From: Mariprofundus aestuarium
GTDB taxonomy: Bacteria > Pseudomonadota > Zetaproteobacteria > Mariprofundales > Mariprofundaceae
Length of the DNA stretch: 64,000 nt
Assembly: GCF_002795805.1 (NCBI RefSeq)
Contig: NZ_CP018799.1
Span: 861,001 to 925,000 of the forward strand
Direction of reading: 5' to 3'
A program made the translations under genes and the position numbers. Positions 8,257-18,777 of the stretch are shown here, piece after piece. Numbering within the stretch: the first letter of the stretch is position 1; every line of letters starts with the position of its first letter. The notes under the pieces were generated by a model that was not told the origin of the DNA, ran no database searches, and saw nothing but the letters and a program-made list of their open reading frames with translations.

Positions 8257-9240
8257 TTAATCTAGAAGATGTTGGATCTCATCGAAACTCAATGCGGCAG
8301 GCAAGCGTGCGCCCAGCTGGGAGACCACGACACCTGCTGCATGTGAACCGAGATGGCCGGCTTTCTGCCAGGGGATGCCGTTGGTGATGCCGTAGAGGAG
8401 GCCAGCGGCATACATGTCGCCGGCACCTGTGGTATCGATTGCATCGACCTCAACCCCTTCAACAGGGAACGCTTCGCCCTCATGCATGATGATTGAGCCG
8501 TTCTTGCCGAGGGTGAGCGCGACATTTTCGCAGTGTTTGTGAATAGCGTGGGCGCAGTCGATAGGATCTTCCAGTCCAGTCAGTGCTTTGGCCTCCTCCT
8601 CGTTACAGAAGAGCAGGTCGACAGGGCCTTCGATCAGCTGCTGGAATTGATCCTTGAAGAGGTGGATCAGGAAAGGGTCGGAGACGGTCAGTGCCACCTT
8701 GACGTTATGTTTTATGGCATATTCAATCGCTTTGAGTGCAGCTGCTTTGGTGGAATCGCCGGCAAAGAGGTAACCCTCAACATAGAGGTATTTGGCTTTG
8801 GCGATCTCGCTCTCGACAATGTCATCCTCATCAAGGGAGGAGGAGATGCCGAGGTTGGTCAGCATGGTACGCTGTGCGTCGGGGGTAATCAGTACCACAC
8901 AGGTGCCGCTCTGGCCTTCGGTCTGGGGTACCTCGATAGTGATGCCGAGCTTCCTCATTTCGTCCAGATACTGCTGGCCGAAACCGTCAGCGCCCGTTTT
9001 ACAGGCGTAGGCTGATTTTCCACCCATATCGGCAATGCCGACAATGGTGTTGGCCGCAGAGCCACCGGAGCAGTAATTCACATTGTGATCGGCCAGTGCA
9101 TCGAGAATCTCCTGCTGACGCTGTTCATCAACCAGTGTCATGATCCCCTTTTCAATGCCCATCTTCTCAAGGAATGCATCATCGCATTGTACCTGCATAT
9201 CCATGATGGCATTGCCTACGCCGAAAACATCGTAACTCAT
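8257..9240 (-). CDS. PfkB-family carbohydrate/adenosine kinase
   Basis: This 327-residue ribokinase-fold enzyme phosphorylates a sugar or nucleoside. Visible signatures are an N-terminal [10 protein letters not shown], the substrate-binding stretch [13 protein letters not shown], and the C-terminal PfkB signature [16 protein letters not shown] with its catalytic Asp. The overall pattern resembles the adenosine kinase branch found in many bacteria, where annotation is usually by homology only. Adenosine is the best guess, not certain. The start has GGGAG six bases upstream. The DUF3012 lipoprotein gene follows. Confidence 0.9.
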   Translation of the reverse strand: MSYDVFGVGNAIMDMQVQCDDAFLEKMGIEKGIMTLVDEQRQQEILDALADHNVNYCSGGSAANTIVGIADMGGKSAYACKTGADGFGQQYLDEMRKLGITIEVPQTEGQSGTCVVLITPDAQRTMLTNLGISSSLDEDDIVESEIAKAKYLYVEGYLFAGDSTKAAALKAIEYAIKHNVKVALTVSDPFLIHLFKDQFQQLIEGPVDLLFCNEEEAKALTGLEDPIDCAHAIHKHCENVALTLGKNGSIIMHEGEAFPVEGVEVDAIDTTGAGDMYAAGLLYGITNGIPWQKAGHLGSHAAGVVVSQLGARLPAALSFDEIQHLLD

Positions 9241-9340
9241 CTGCTTCTCCCAATAAAAAAAGTGTGCGGCTTATCCTGCCACTGTGATCATTGAATACCA
9301 CAATAAGAGGACACACTGCTGCAGGAATCAGTTAAGTTGA

Positions 9341-10444
9341 TCACAAAACAACAATGCCGTGTCTTGGTAAGAGCTGTTTCAGGGTGTAGTCACGATGATA
9401 AACAGCTGCTTGATGAAACTGGTATACCTCATGATTTACAGCATCGTGGGAGCTGTTCAGTTTTTCAAAGCCTTTTTTCTGATTTTCCCAGGTCTCGGGG
9501 GAGTAGTCCAAAGCCTCATCTTGCGCAGATACAAATAGCTCATTATTCAGGATGGATTGCTTCCATGCCGCGATTCTTCCCTCTCGGTCTTTTTCCAGGC
9601 TGAGAATCTCAAAAACCTTCGCTTTAATATTGCCGAAGCTGATTTGGCCATGGGAGATGCCCGCTTTGCTCGCATACTCACTGAATGCAGTATGCAGTTT
9701 TTCACAGCCCTCCAGGAAGGTTTCGGGGTTATTTCTCCAGCCTGAATCCCGGCCGCTTTCCTTGTAGCTAAATCGCCACTTTAAGAAGGGGCGATCCGGA
9801 TAGGTGCCTACGCCACCATGCCCTAAAGAACCTACAGATAACTGAGCACCATGGTTGGCTACTTTACGCCAGTTCTCTAATATAAAGTTAGGGGTATATT
9901 TATTCAGACATCGGGCGTACTTGTCGTTAATAACGGCCAGCATCTGCTGGTTTTTTACGTCGAATTCAAAGGACTCACCATCGACAGTATTATTTCTTGA
10001 GCTGACACCAGAGAAGCCGTAATGAGAAAAGGTATCTGCGTATACATGCGCTGTAATGCCCATCAGCACCAGACCATACTCATCCTTCACCGAGACGGCA
10101 TGGTTGGTATGGTTTTTAACCATCGCCTGAACCAGTTTACTGTCTTTAACGCAAATCAGCCTTTCTGAAAGGGTGTCCCCTTCATTTCCGGGAAAAAAAT
10201 GAAAGGGTATCCAGACCTTGCGCTGCTCTGTGTGATCTACGGCTGCATTTTTAATGGCTTCAGAATTGGTGTGTGCCGTTGCAGTGGTATGTAACATCCC
10301 ACCATCCTGGTGTACTTCACTATGATTGGCTGTTGAGTCATCAACATACTGGGCAGCATAGGCAACTACCTTTGCATCTTTTACTTCCAGTCCGGCAGCC
10401 CTTGCCATCGCATAGGTTCCATAATAGTGCATGTCTTCCTGCAT
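9341..10444 (-). CDS. DUF6765 family protein (uncharacterised)
   Basis: The 367-residue product begins MQEDMHYYGTYAMARAAG, a hallmark of DUF6765 as I recall the family. It has many histidines (HHYYG-like start, HSEVHQDGGMLHTTATAHT, HVYADTFSHYGFSG). The HVYADTFSH segment resembles the conserved His/Asp clusters of metal-dependent phospholipase C/S1-P1-like or HD-like folds, but I would not assign an activity. No signal peptide or membrane segment is seen. ATG 10444 is chosen over 10468 because GGGAG lies six bases upstream. It is monocistronic, with about 100 bp before the kinase gene and 168 bp after the LOG gene. Confidence 0.75.
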   Translation of the reverse strand: MQEDMHYYGTYAMARAAGLEVKDAKVVAYAAQYVDDSTANHSEVHQDGGMLHTTATAHTNSEAIKNAAVDHTEQRKVWIPFHFFPGNEGDTLSERLICVKDSKLVQAMVKNHTNHAVSVKDEYGLVLMGITAHVYADTFSHYGFSGVSSRNNTVDGESFEFDVKNQQMLAVINDKYARCLNKYTPNFILENWRKVANHGAQLSVGSLGHGGVGTYPDRPFLKWRFSYKESGRDSGWRNNPETFLEGCEKLHTAFSEYASKAGISHGQISFGNIKAKVFEILSLEKDREGRIAAWKQSILNNELFVSAQDEALDYSPETWENQKKGFEKLNSSHDAVNHEVYQFHQAAVYHRDYTLKQLLPRHGIVVL

Positions 10445-10612
10445 GATTTTCTCCCTGTTCCGGGGCAACCACCTTCATGTTGCTGCAAGTGAAAGCACAA
10501 TCATGAAATTTGATGGCAAGGCTTGCTCACACTCCCCTGTGATATATTAATATAGTCCAAATATTGTGGATTGCTAATGGCTGCTTTCGAGCAAGCAGGG
10601 AGCTGCCTTCTC

Positions 10613-11668
10613 TTATTCGTGATCCTGCTGGAAGAGGGTGTTCATGCGGCGGATGATCTGGGGTAGCACGTTCATGCGGTTGCGATCCAGATGCAGGCGC
10701 AGGCGCGGCAGGTGATCAAAGCAGTGGTCATCCGACTTCGGCCACTGGAATACCTGATCGATTTCACCTTCACTCAGGATATCACTGAACTCCGCATTGA
10801 GCTGTGTTAACGCATCTTCGGAGAGCGGGTTGAAAATACGCAACAGCACCGCCTTACCAACATAACGGAAGCTGTGGTAATTAAGGTAGTAGTCACGGAT
10901 ATGGGCTGTTGCGGCTTCTATGCTGTCGGTATGGAAGAGCAGGTTATGATCATCGGAATCGATCAGCCCGTCCTTGACCAGTCGGCGTACCCAGGAACCC
11001 ATGAATGGGCCCCAGAAGTCATCCCCGGGAGCTTCCAGAAGCACTACAGGTATCGGCGGATTGCGGCCGGTCTGCAGTAGCGTCAGCGTCTCAAATGCCT
11101 CATCCAGAGTGCCGAAGCCGCCCGGTGTGAGTACCACGGCATCGCTCTCCTTGAGGAAGAAGAGTTTGCGGGTAAAGAAGTACTGGCAGTAGAAGTGGCG
11201 CGGCGAGCCGGTCATGATCGGATTGGGCTGCTGCTCCATCGGCAGGTTGATATTGATCGCAAAGGAGTTCTGCTCCCCGGCACCTTCATTGGCAGCCTGC
11301 ATCATGCCGCCGCCACCACCGGTAATGATCATGAAACCCTCATCCCTGAGTGCTGCGGCGCACTGCATGGTCTGGATGTAGCGGGGGTGGTCGGTTTTTG
11401 TTCGGGCTGAGCCGAATACGCTGACCTTGCGAAGCGCCTGATAAGGCTGAAATACATCCAGACCTTTGCGCAGTTCACCCATTGTTTTTGCCAGCATCTT
11501 CACATCGGCATTGCTGTAGCCATCGGAAACTAGCCGCAGTGCTTCTACAAGAATCGCCCGTTTATAGGGTGAATCGTGGGCATAATCGGCGATTAGCTTA
11601 CGGGCATGTTCGTGAACTTCCTCTGGAAGCCCCTCCAGCCCCGAAGGGTCGGTCAGTTCTGAGTTCAA
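10613..11668 (-). CDS. LOG-family nucleotide-binding protein
   Basis: The 351-residue product carries the LOG/TIGR00730 Rossmann core: VSVFGSART, ITGGGGGMMQAANEGAG and the signature PGGFGTLDEAFETLTLLQTG. LOG enzymes release free bases from nucleoside 5'-monophosphates. E. coli PpnN is a long relative that cleaves purine nucleotides. The extra ~75 N-terminal residues (helical, HARKLIADYAHDSPYKRAI...) and ~90 C-terminal residues make this a long member. The start is TTG at 11668 after GAGAAG. It lies 18 bp after the OmpA-family gene, in an apparent nadA-ompA-LOG transcription unit. A link to NAD metabolism through nadA is suggestive only. Confidence 0.88.
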   Translation of the reverse strand: MNSELTDPSGLEGLPEEVHEHARKLIADYAHDSPYKRAILVEALRLVSDGYSNADVKMLAKTMGELRKGLDVFQPYQALRKVSVFGSARTKTDHPRYIQTMQCAAALRDEGFMIITGGGGGMMQAANEGAGEQNSFAININLPMEQQPNPIMTGSPRHFYCQYFFTRKLFFLKESDAVVLTPGGFGTLDEAFETLTLLQTGRNPPIPVVLLEAPGDDFWGPFMGSWVRRLVKDGLIDSDDHNLLFHTDSIEAATAHIRDYYLNYHSFRYVGKAVLLRIFNPLSEDALTQLNAEFSDILSEGEIDQVFQWPKSDDHCFDHLPRLRLHLDRNRMNVLPQIIRRMNTLFQQDHE

Positions 11669-11686
11669 AGCTTCTCTCGCCTGTGC

Positions 11687-13159
11687 TTACTTGGCAGCGT
11701 CGATAACGATGTCGATGCGCCGGTTCATGGCGCGGCCCTGCGGAAACTCGTTGCTGGCAATCGGGCGCACCTCGCCGTAACCGAGTGCCTTCAGCCGGCC
11801 AGCGTCGGTGCCGGCTGAGATCAGGAAGTCCCGCACCGCTTCGGCCCGTTTCAGGGAGAGTACCTGATTTGGTTTCACATCACCCTGATCATCGGTGTGA
11901 CCCTCAATGCGGACGGTCCTGTCGGCGTAGGCCTCCAATGCCAATTTCAGGCGTGCCAGGAGATCATTCTGCTGTGGATCAATCTTGCTGCTGCCGGAAG
12001 GGAACTGCAGCGCGATCATACGGATCAGCAGTGAGCCATCGAGGTTAACGAAGATATCAGCATCACCTTTTTTGAACTGGGAGCGTAGCTGTGCCTGGCG
12101 TTTTTTCTCATAGGTTTCCCGCTCCAGCTTGGCGCGGAACACCTCTTTCATATCGGTAATCTGGCTTCGCTGCGCATCGGTCTGACTATTTAGCTTGCTC
12201 TGCAGTTCTTCCTCAAACTGAATTTTCAGTCGTACTGCATCATCGGCACGTGCCTTGCGTTCAGTCTCCAGTGCGGTTTTTAATCCCTGCACAGCAGCGA
12301 TTAGCTCTTTCGGGGAGTGGCTGACCAGAAGCACGCTCTCGGGGGTCTGCATATCAAGGGTACGGGCCAGATTCTGGCGGAACTCCCGCTCCCTGATGAC
12401 GATCTCCTCAAAGCTGCTGCTACTCTTGCGCCACAGCTTCACCTGTTCACTGATGAGCTGGGCTTCAATCGCCAGGTAATAGGCCTCAGTCGAATGGGCA
12501 GGTGGTGTCGAGTCGAAGCCGTCGATATAACCGCGCAGTGCGGCCAGCTGCTCATTGGCTGCCTTGTAGGTAACAGGAGCATATCGTTTTGCGCCGCTGG
12601 AGGAGGCTTTTGAGATTGCCCTGGCAGTTAATACGGAGAGCTGCGAATAATTGGCGTTCAGGGCCTCCCTGTAGGCGGCCTTAGCTGCTGCTGCATGCTC
12701 CTGGGTCTTGTTCAGTTCGCCGCGTTCACGCGTCATGATCACCTGATCCAGTAACCTTTCTGCTTCGGCAAGCTGCTGTTGCGGAGCAAGGCTGGTCTCT
12801 TCGTGTGTGGAGGTTGCAACGATATCCTCAACGGACTTGGCCTCTCTGCGCAGCTCGATCAAGTTACGGAACTGCGCCTGAAAACCCGCTGCCGTCACTC
12901 TGGCTTCGGCCAGCATCTCTTCAGTTCTTTTCAGTGCCGCGGCTGCCTCCTCATCCTTTTGCGTTTCGGAAGCGAGCATGGCCGCCCCCAGATAGGCTTC
13001 GACGCGTGAGGTGGTCAGGGGTGCATATTTGTGCAGGCCGCTGGCTTTGAAGGCGCTGATCTCCTGCTCAATCGAATGGATGGTGCCGGCCTGCGAATAG
13101 AGCGGAAAGGCCAGTAACAGGAGGGTGATGAGCGGGAGAAAGTGCCTTTTATTATCCAA
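11687..13159 (-). CDS. OmpA-family outer membrane/peptidoglycan-binding protein
   Basis: The 490-residue exported protein has a signal peptide (residues 1-24, LITLLLLAFPLYSQAG) and a long, mostly helical middle (about 30-360) rich in Ala, Glu, Lys and Arg. The C-terminal OmpA-like domain has LEAYADRTVRIEGHTDDQG, LSLKRAEAVRDFLISAG and a final NRRIDIVID. Such domains bind diaminopimelate in peptidoglycan. The helical middle resembles DUF4398-type proteins and could be a periplasmic spacer. The start is TTG at 13159, overlapping the nadA stop by 8 bp with AAGGA upstream, so translational coupling is likely. No beta-barrel is obvious, so periplasmic or lipid-independent anchoring is possible. Confidence 0.85.
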   Translation of the reverse strand: MDNKRHFLPLITLLLLAFPLYSQAGTIHSIEQEISAFKASGLHKYAPLTTSRVEAYLGAAMLASETQKDEEAAAALKRTEEMLAEARVTAAGFQAQFRNLIELRREAKSVEDIVATSTHEETSLAPQQQLAEAERLLDQVIMTRERGELNKTQEHAAAAKAAYREALNANYSQLSVLTARAISKASSSGAKRYAPVTYKAANEQLAALRGYIDGFDSTPPAHSTEAYYLAIEAQLISEQVKLWRKSSSSFEEIVIREREFRQNLARTLDMQTPESVLLVSHSPKELIAAVQGLKTALETERKARADDAVRLKIQFEEELQSKLNSQTDAQRSQITDMKEVFRAKLERETYEKKRQAQLRSQFKKGDADIFVNLDGSLLIRMIALQFPSGSSKIDPQQNDLLARLKLALEAYADRTVRIEGHTDDQGDVKPNQVLSLKRAEAVRDFLISAGTDAGRLKALGYGEVRPIASNEFPQGRAMNRRIDIVIDAAK

Positions 13160-14240
13160 GATTCAACATCCTTTCCAGAGAGAGCTTCGCCCAGCGCTGC
13201 TGCTGCCGGGGAACCCTGATCTGGTTTGTGATTTCACCATTTTTAATTGAGCTGAGTGCGGCGCAGAGGTGTTGCGGATCGGTACGAAACATCGTTGAGC
13301 ACATGCAGACCATCGGTGAGAGGAACCAGGTCGGTTTGTCCGGGAACTGCAACCGCAGGCGGTTGACCAGGTTCAGTTCGGTGGCGATGGCGAACGATGT
13401 ACCTGCTGGGGCCTCGGCCACATGTTTGATAATCATCTCGGTAGAGCCGACGAAATCAGCGGTTTCACACACCTCACGTGAGCATTCAGGGTGGGCGAGT
13501 ATCTCGATACCATCATGGTTTTTGCGCATCGTATCGGCATGTTCGGGTTTGAAGAGCTGATGCACCGAGCAGAAACCTTTCCAGAGGATAAGGCGCGCAT
13601 TTTCAATCGCTTCAGGACTATTACCACCAAGTGGCAGTTCGGGATCCCAGACAATCATCTGGGAATCGGGCACACCCATCACGACAGCGGTGTTCTCGCC
13701 TAGGTGCTGGTCGGGGAAGAAGAGGATCTTTTCACGGTTTCCCCAGCTCCACTCCAGAATCCTGCGCGCATTGCCCGAGGTGCAGACGATGCCGCCATGT
13801 TCGCCGCAGAAGGATTTAAGTGAAGCGGTGGAGTTGATATAGGTCACCGGTGTAACACACTCATCCGGATTGATGACAGAAGAGAGCTCATCCCAGCAAC
13901 GGCTGACCTGCTCATCATTTGCCATGTCAGCCATCGAACAGCCTGCGGCAAGATCGGGCAGGATCACCGTCTGCGCATCGCTGGTTAAGATATCAGCGGT
14001 TTCTGCCATGAAGTGGACGCCGCAGAAGATGATGTAAGGGGCATCAGTTTCTGCTGCCTTTTGGGCAAGCTTTAGTGAATCACCGGATACATCAGCAAAG
14101 GCAAATACCTCTTCGCGCTGATAGTGGTGGCCCAGAATCAGTACCTGGTCACCGAGTTCGGCTTTCAGTGCTTTGATCTGTTCAATAATATCTGTTTCAG
14201 GGGTGTCGTATAGCTGCTTGAGCAGCGCCTGTGTAGTCAT
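13152..14240 (-). CDS. nadA: Quinolinate synthase NadA
   Basis: NadA condenses iminoaspartate with dihydroxyacetone phosphate to quinolinate, the precursor of NAD. The 362-residue product has the expected motifs: [48 protein letters not shown] and [18 protein letters not shown]. The three cysteines expected to bind the [4Fe-4S] cluster lie in [22 protein letters not shown] and [12 protein letters not shown] 14240 ([14 protein letters not shown]) has GGAAAC upstream; a GTG at 14261 would add seven residues without a Shine-Dalgarno. The partners nadB and nadC are not in the window. It is divergent from ilvD, with promoters expected in the 120-bp gap. Confidence 0.95.
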   Translation of the reverse strand: MTTQALLKQLYDTPETDIIEQIKALKAELGDQVLILGHHYQREEVFAFADVSGDSLKLAQKAAETDAPYIIFCGVHFMAETADILTSDAQTVILPDLAAGCSMADMANDEQVSRCWDELSSVINPDECVTPVTYINSTASLKSFCGEHGGIVCTSGNARRILEWSWGNREKILFFPDQHLGENTAVVMGVPDSQMIVWDPELPLGGNSPEAIENARLILWKGFCSVHQLFKPEHADTMRKNHDGIEILAHPECSREVCETADFVGSTEMIIKHVAEAPAGTSFAIATELNLVNRLRLQFPDKPTWFLSPMVCMCSTMFRTDPQHLCAALSSIKNGEITNQIRVPRQQQRWAKLSLERMLNLG

Positions 14241-14360
14241 TGCCAAAGTTTCCGGCTGCACTCATTGGATGTCAAACTTTCTACGAAAGGGTTGTTGATA
14301 GACGTGCATCGGATGCCGGCTGCGGTTACGCTTCGCCTAAGACCTGACTGGAGAGTATTT

Positions 14361-16208
14361 ATGCCTGCTTATCGTTCCCGCACATCCACCCATGGCCGTA
14401 ATATGGCCGGTGCCCGTTCACTCTGGCGCGCCACTGGTATGAAGGATGGTGATTTTGAAAAGCCGATTATCGCCGTGGTCAACTCATTCACCCAGTTTGT
14501 TCCGGGTCATGTGCACCTCAAAGACATGGGGCAGCTGGTAGCGCGCGAGATTGAAGCGGCCGGTGGCGTAGCCAAGGAGTTCAATACCATCGCCATTGAT
14601 GACGGTATCGCTATGGGCCATGGTGGTATGCTCTACTCCTTGCCAAGTCGCGACCTGATTGCCGATTCGGTGGAGTATATGTGTAACGCCCATACGGCTG
14701 ATGCGATGGTCTGCATCTCCAACTGTGACAAGATCACACCGGGCATGCTGATGGCAGCACTGCGGTTGAACATCCCGGCGGTGTTTGTATCCGGTGGCCC
14801 GATGGAGGCCGGTAAAATCACCCTCAATAACCGTGAGGTACATCTGGACCTGGTCGATGCCATGGTAATGGCTGCTGATCCGAATGAGTCTGATGAAGAT
14901 GTGGCTGCGGTTGAACGCTCCGCCTGTCCGACTTGTGGTTCATGCTCCGGCATGTTTACCGCCAACTCCATGAACTGTCTGGCTGAAGCACTGGGTCTGG
15001 CACTGCCTGGCAATGGCTCTCTGCTGGCAACGCATGGTGACCGTCGTGAACTGTTCCTTAAAGCCGGCCGTCTGATTGTTGAGAATGCCCGCACCTGGTA
15101 CGAGAACGATGATGCATCGGTGCTGCCACGTTCGGTTGCCACCTTTGAGGCGTTTGAAAATGCGATGGCTCTCGATATCGCCATGGGCGGTTCAACCAAT
15201 ACCGTTCTGCATCTGCTGGCCTGTGCGCAGGAGGCCGGTGTTGATTTCACCATGGCCGATATCGACCGCATGAGCCGCAAGGTTCCCAACCTCTGCAAGG
15301 TTGCACCCGCTGTGCAGCACTACCATATGGAGGATGTACATCGTGCAGGTGGCGTGGTCGGTATCCTTGCCGAGCTGGACAGGGCAGGGCTGATTCACCG
15401 TCATGTGCCGACCGTACATGCCACCACACTCGGTAACGCGCTTGATGCATGGGATGTGATGAAACCGGAGAACGAGGAGGCGCGTCATCTCTATCGCGCT
15501 GCTCCCGGCGGCATCCCGACACAGGAGGCCTTCTCGCAGTCCGAGCGTTATAAAACACTGGATACCGATCGTGAGGCCGGTTGTATCCGAGATCTTGAAC
15601 ATGCCTATTCAAAAGAGGGCGGCATTGCGGTGCTCTACGGCAATATTGCCGAACGTGGCTGCATTGTAAAAACAGCTGGTGTGGATGAGTCGATCTGGAA
15701 GTTCACAGGGCGTGCGCGTGTGTTTGAATCACAGGACGATTCGGTTACAGCTATCCTCAACGATAAAATCGTTGCCGGAGATATTGTTATTATCCGTTAT
15801 GAAGGCCCTAAAGGTGGCCCTGGCATGCAGGAGATGCTCTATCCGACCTCCTACCTTAAATCCAAAGGTATGGGCAAGGCATGCGCCCTGCTGACCGATG
15901 GTCGTTTCTCAGGTGGTACCTCGGGACTCTCTATCGGCCATGCCTCCCCTGAGGCTGCTGAGGGTGGTGCGATCGGTCTGGTGCAAGATGGCGATAGCAT
16001 CGAAATCGATATCCCGAATCGTTCGGTTCATTTGGCAATATCAGAAGATGAGCTTGCAAGCCGTCGTGCAGCGATGGAAGCCAAGGGTGCAGATGCCTGG
16101 AAACCGCTCAATCGCGAACGCCCAGTCTCTAAAGCCCTGTTGGCCTATGCCGCGCTTACTACTTCAGCCGATAAAGGTGCCGTTCGTAATCTCGATCAGC
16201 TTAAGTAA
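14361..16208 (+). CDS. ilvD: Dihydroxy-acid dehydratase
   Basis: IlvD dehydrates 2,3-dihydroxy-acids to 2-keto acids, the third shared step of valine and isoleucine synthesis. The 615-residue length matches E. coli IlvD. The start [20 protein letters not shown] is typical, as are the iron-sulfur cysteine motifs [10 protein letters not shown] and [19 protein letters not shown]. The C-terminal [17 protein letters not shown] is also present. ATG 14361 follows GGAG with 7-nt spacing; an upstream in-frame reading from 14265 adds non-homologous sequence. It is a single gene ending in a strong terminator. No other ilv genes are adjacent. Confidence 0.97.
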   Translation: MPAYRSRTSTHGRNMAGARSLWRATGMKDGDFEKPIIAVVNSFTQFVPGHVHLKDMGQLVAREIEAAGGVAKEFNTIAIDDGIAMGHGGMLYSLPSRDLIADSVEYMCNAHTADAMVCISNCDKITPGMLMAALRLNIPAVFVSGGPMEAGKITLNNREVHLDLVDAMVMAADPNESDEDVAAVERSACPTCGSCSGMFTANSMNCLAEALGLALPGNGSLLATHGDRRELFLKAGRLIVENARTWYENDDASVLPRSVATFEAFENAMALDIAMGGSTNTVLHLLACAQEAGVDFTMADIDRMSRKVPNLCKVAPAVQHYHMEDVHRAGGVVGILAELDRAGLIHRHVPTVHATTLGNALDAWDVMKPENEEARHLYRAAPGGIPTQEAFSQSERYKTLDTDREAGCIRDLEHAYSKEGGIAVLYGNIAERGCIVKTAGVDESIWKFTGRARVFESQDDSVTAILNDKIVAGDIVIIRYEGPKGGPGMQEMLYPTSYLKSKGMGKACALLTDGRFSGGTSGLSIGHASPEAAEGGAIGLVQDGDSIEIDIPNRSVHLAISEDELASRRAAMEAKGADAWKPLNRERPVSKALLAYAALTTSADKGAVRNLDQLK

Positions 16209-16241
16209 TCGCTGAAAAGACTTAATTATCCGCATATATAA

Positions 16242-16263
16242 GCCCCCTGCGAAAGCAGGGGGC
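16242..16263 (+). terminator. Rho-independent terminator of ilvD
   Basis: A 9-bp GC-rich stem (GCCCCCTGC at 16242-16250, GCAGGGGGC at 16255-16263) is closed by a GAAA tetraloop and followed by CTTTT. It lies 33 bp after the ilvD stop. Confidence 0.92.
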
Positions 16264-16538
16264 CTTTTACTTTTGTGTTGCATGGATAAGGGGTGAGAGA
16301 TGTAGCACCGGATTGGATGCGATGAGGCGATTCAGAAGATTGTCTTTCCGTTAATCCTGGATTTGATTCGCGGATGTTCGGGGGGCATGCCTTCGACAGG
16401 GAAAGCGGTGGACTTAGGGGTTCGAATTACGATAGTTCGCACGAGCAAAGTTACCCCAAAAAATATCATGCGATATCAGCAGGCTTGAAAATCAATCGAG
16501 CCCAGCCTTTTTGATGTGTACAGGGGATGGAGGGACAA
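16264..16538. other. Gene-free stretch between ilvD terminator and SPOR gene
   Basis: No coding frame with recognisable protein character, strong promoter or clear dyad was found here. It should contain the promoter of the SPOR-domain gene, but I cannot point to a convincing -10/-35 pair. Confidence 0.5.
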
Positions 16539-17405
16539 TTGTCCGAAAGCAATTCCGGCATGGATATTAAGAAGCAATCATTCGAACAGGTGGATGACGA
16601 TCCGGCATCTTATCTCGATTCTCTCATCGCTCAGTTTGAAGATGACTCCAATGCGCATTTCGCAAATGAAATCGACCAGCTGCAATCAACAGCCGATGGT
16701 GAGATTGGGCTGATCAAACAGGCCGTGTTGGAGCCTGAAAAATCCTCATCGCAAAACCCGCCCCTTGATAAGGCAGGCGACCTTGGCAAATCTCTTCTGG
16801 TCGGCATGGTAGTTGTAGCCGTACTCGGCGTTGGTCTATGGCTGGCTTTCAGAGGCGACGATAAGGCACAGACAATCATTGCGACTGGTCAGCCGGTTAC
16901 AACGGCGACCGAGCATGCGGCAGCCCAACCAGTTCCACCTCAACCAGCAGCCATTCCCGTGGTCAAAGAACCTATAACCACACAACTGAAAACGGTCGTG
17001 CCGGAGCCAAGTGAGCCTCCTCTGTCCGCTGCAGAGCAGCAGGCGGAGGTCAAAACAGAGGCGGCGGCTGATTCTGACACTATACAGCATCCGGGGGCAG
17101 ATTTGGCCTCACGCAAGGTCACTGCGCCTAAGTCTGGTCAATCTGGCAAGGTATGGGCGGTCAATTTGACATCCGTTTCCACGTTGGCCTCAGCTGGAGA
17201 GATAGAGGAAGACCTCAATAGCAGGGGAGTTACGACTGAGGTGAAACGGGTCACGGTTGGCGGGAAGTTGTTTTATCGCATACGTATTCCCGGTTTTGGT
17301 AGCAGGGAGGAAGCCGAACAGGTTCGCTTGCCGTTCCTGAAGGAGAGGGAGTTCAGTAGTGCCTGGGTAGAGGACTACCGCGTAGAGGTTCTGCCGTCAG
17401 AGTAA
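16539..17405 (+). CDS. SPOR-domain membrane-anchored protein
   Basis: The 288-residue product has three parts. First is an acidic cytoplasmic N-terminus (ASYLDSLIAQFEDDSNAHF), then a single membrane segment around residues 84-103 (SLLVGMVVVAVLGVGLWLAF). A Pro/Glu/Val-rich periplasmic linker leads to a C-terminal SPOR domain (VWAVNLTSVSTLASAGEIEE...LFYRIRIPGFGSREEAEQV). SPOR domains bind denuded glycan strands at division septa, so a role at the septum is plausible. The start is uncertain. TTG 16539 has GGAGGG at proper spacing, whereas ATG 16527 (four residues longer) has the purine run directly abutting it. It is paralogous in layout to the gene at 42625-43491. Confidence 0.85.
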   Translation: MSESNSGMDIKKQSFEQVDDDPASYLDSLIAQFEDDSNAHFANEIDQLQSTADGEIGLIKQAVLEPEKSSSQNPPLDKAGDLGKSLLVGMVVVAVLGVGLWLAFRGDDKAQTIIATGQPVTTATEHAAAQPVPPQPAAIPVVKEPITTQLKTVVPEPSEPPLSAAEQQAEVKTEAAADSDTIQHPGADLASRKVTAPKSGQSGKVWAVNLTSVSTLASAGEIEEDLNSRGVTTEVKRVTVGGKLFYRIRIPGFGSREEAEQVRLPFLKEREFSSAWVEDYRVEVLPSE

Positions 17406-17450
17406 CAGCTACTGCATTCGGGATCAGGCCTGCCTACCATAGAGGTGTTT

Positions 17451-18626
17451 TCAGTGTTTTCCTTCAATAATGATGTTGCGCGGGGTTACTACTCGCTCAC
17501 AAAAAACATGAACGCTCACGCTGTAACCGTTCTCTTCCAGATAGACCGTCATATCCATGATTAGCCACAGCTCCAGCACTCGTTTGAAGCATTGGCGTAA
17601 TAGCTGCAGGCGCATCACCTCGTGCTGGCGTTTGTAGGCTCTAGCCTCCCACTCACTCCAGTCTAGGTCTGCGGGCAGGGTTAACCCTTCTCGCTCGGCC
17701 AGTTTCTGGCAGTAGACTTTAAATCCTTCTTTTAACCATGCTTTGGGAACGGGGGTGAAGCTGTGGTAAGCAGCACTGCCACTAAGTTCCTGCCATAGTT
17801 GTTGGAAACCCAGTTTCCAAGCCATATCCCGGTTTCGTTGTTCGATCTCGTTGTTGTGGGCGGTGACGGTTTCATTCACAGCCAGGCGCAGTGCCTCCCT
17901 GGATAACTTCAGTTTCAGCCCGGAAATAAAGGGTGTGTAGTTTTTATCCCGGCCAAGGTGGTAACAGCATGGCACGATGCTGAAGCTCGGCACGCCTGTT
18001 TCGATGATCCGACGAACCAGCTCTCGGTGGAGATCACCACAGGCATGCAGTGCAATGGCATGATGATCGCTCAGGTATGGATCGACCCGGTCATGCAGTA
18101 CATCCACCTTTCTGAACTGCTGGTTTACGTGGTGTTTGCCGGCAAGTTTCGTTCCGGCCTCCACCAATTGAGGGTTCTGTTCAAGTGTAGTGACCGGTTG
18201 CTGCCACTCTCTCGAGAGCAGCCTCCCAAGGTAACCCTTGCCGCCACACCACTCGGTGATGGCCCGATGCGGGTTCTCTATCGATTCATAGAGCGAAGTG
18301 ATCTGCTGCCACTTTCTGCCGGGAATGCCACTATAGAGGCGTGGCTCGATCTCACTTTGCTGGTTCTGTGTTGTTGCCGGCAGCAACACCAGTGATGGAA
18401 TCACGGATAGTTGTGGAATATAAGCGGATATGAGTGTGATGAGTGCTTCGTTGTCGGATGTGTAGTGGCTCAGAGTAGCCTCATCCAAATTCAGAAGCGC
18501 ACGGGTAAGCTCCGGGTGGTCGCTGCACCACCCCGGCCGGAGCTCCTTGAACGGATGCGGTTGCCAGAGTGGTTGGGTTTCAACAAGGAGTTGATCCAGC
18601 AGTTTCAGGTGACTCTTATATGACAT
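17451..18626 (-). CDS. SAM-dependent methyltransferase-like protein (GSTCD/METTL25-type pattern)
   Basis: The 391-residue protein has a central Rossmann methyltransferase region: motif I EWCGGKGYLGRLL near residue 125, a following acidic VTTLEQNPQLVEAG, and ALHACGDLHRELV then IVPCCYHLG. The pattern CGGKGYLGR / HACGDL / PCCYH is shared with the methyltransferase domains of GSTCD and METTL25-like proteins. The target is unknown; RNA or protein are both possible. The start MSYKSHLKLLDQLL at 18626 looks reasonable. It is divergent from the M18 aminopeptidase gene and convergent with the SPOR gene. Confidence 0.75.
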   Translation of the reverse strand: MSYKSHLKLLDQLLVETQPLWQPHPFKELRPGWCSDHPELTRALLNLDEATLSHYTSDNEALITLISAYIPQLSVIPSLVLLPATTQNQQSEIEPRLYSGIPGRKWQQITSLYESIENPHRAITEWCGGKGYLGRLLSREWQQPVTTLEQNPQLVEAGTKLAGKHHVNQQFRKVDVLHDRVDPYLSDHHAIALHACGDLHRELVRRIIETGVPSFSIVPCCYHLGRDKNYTPFISGLKLKLSREALRLAVNETVTAHNNEIEQRNRDMAWKLGFQQLWQELSGSAAYHSFTPVPKAWLKEGFKVYCQKLAEREGLTLPADLDWSEWEARAYKRQHEVMRLQLLRQCFKRVLELWLIMDMTVYLEENGYSVSVHVFCERVVTPRNIIIEGKH

Positions 18627-18777
18627 ATGCGGCCCATGTTAGGCCTGAGTAGCTATCTTTCCATGCTTTGATTGCCTTTTTAGAGCGATGTATCCCCCAG
18701 GTTGCGCAGCGTTGTTCTTGCAGGTTGGAACTGGCTAGCATTGCGCGGAATAGAACTTTCTGGTGGTAGGAGCGTGT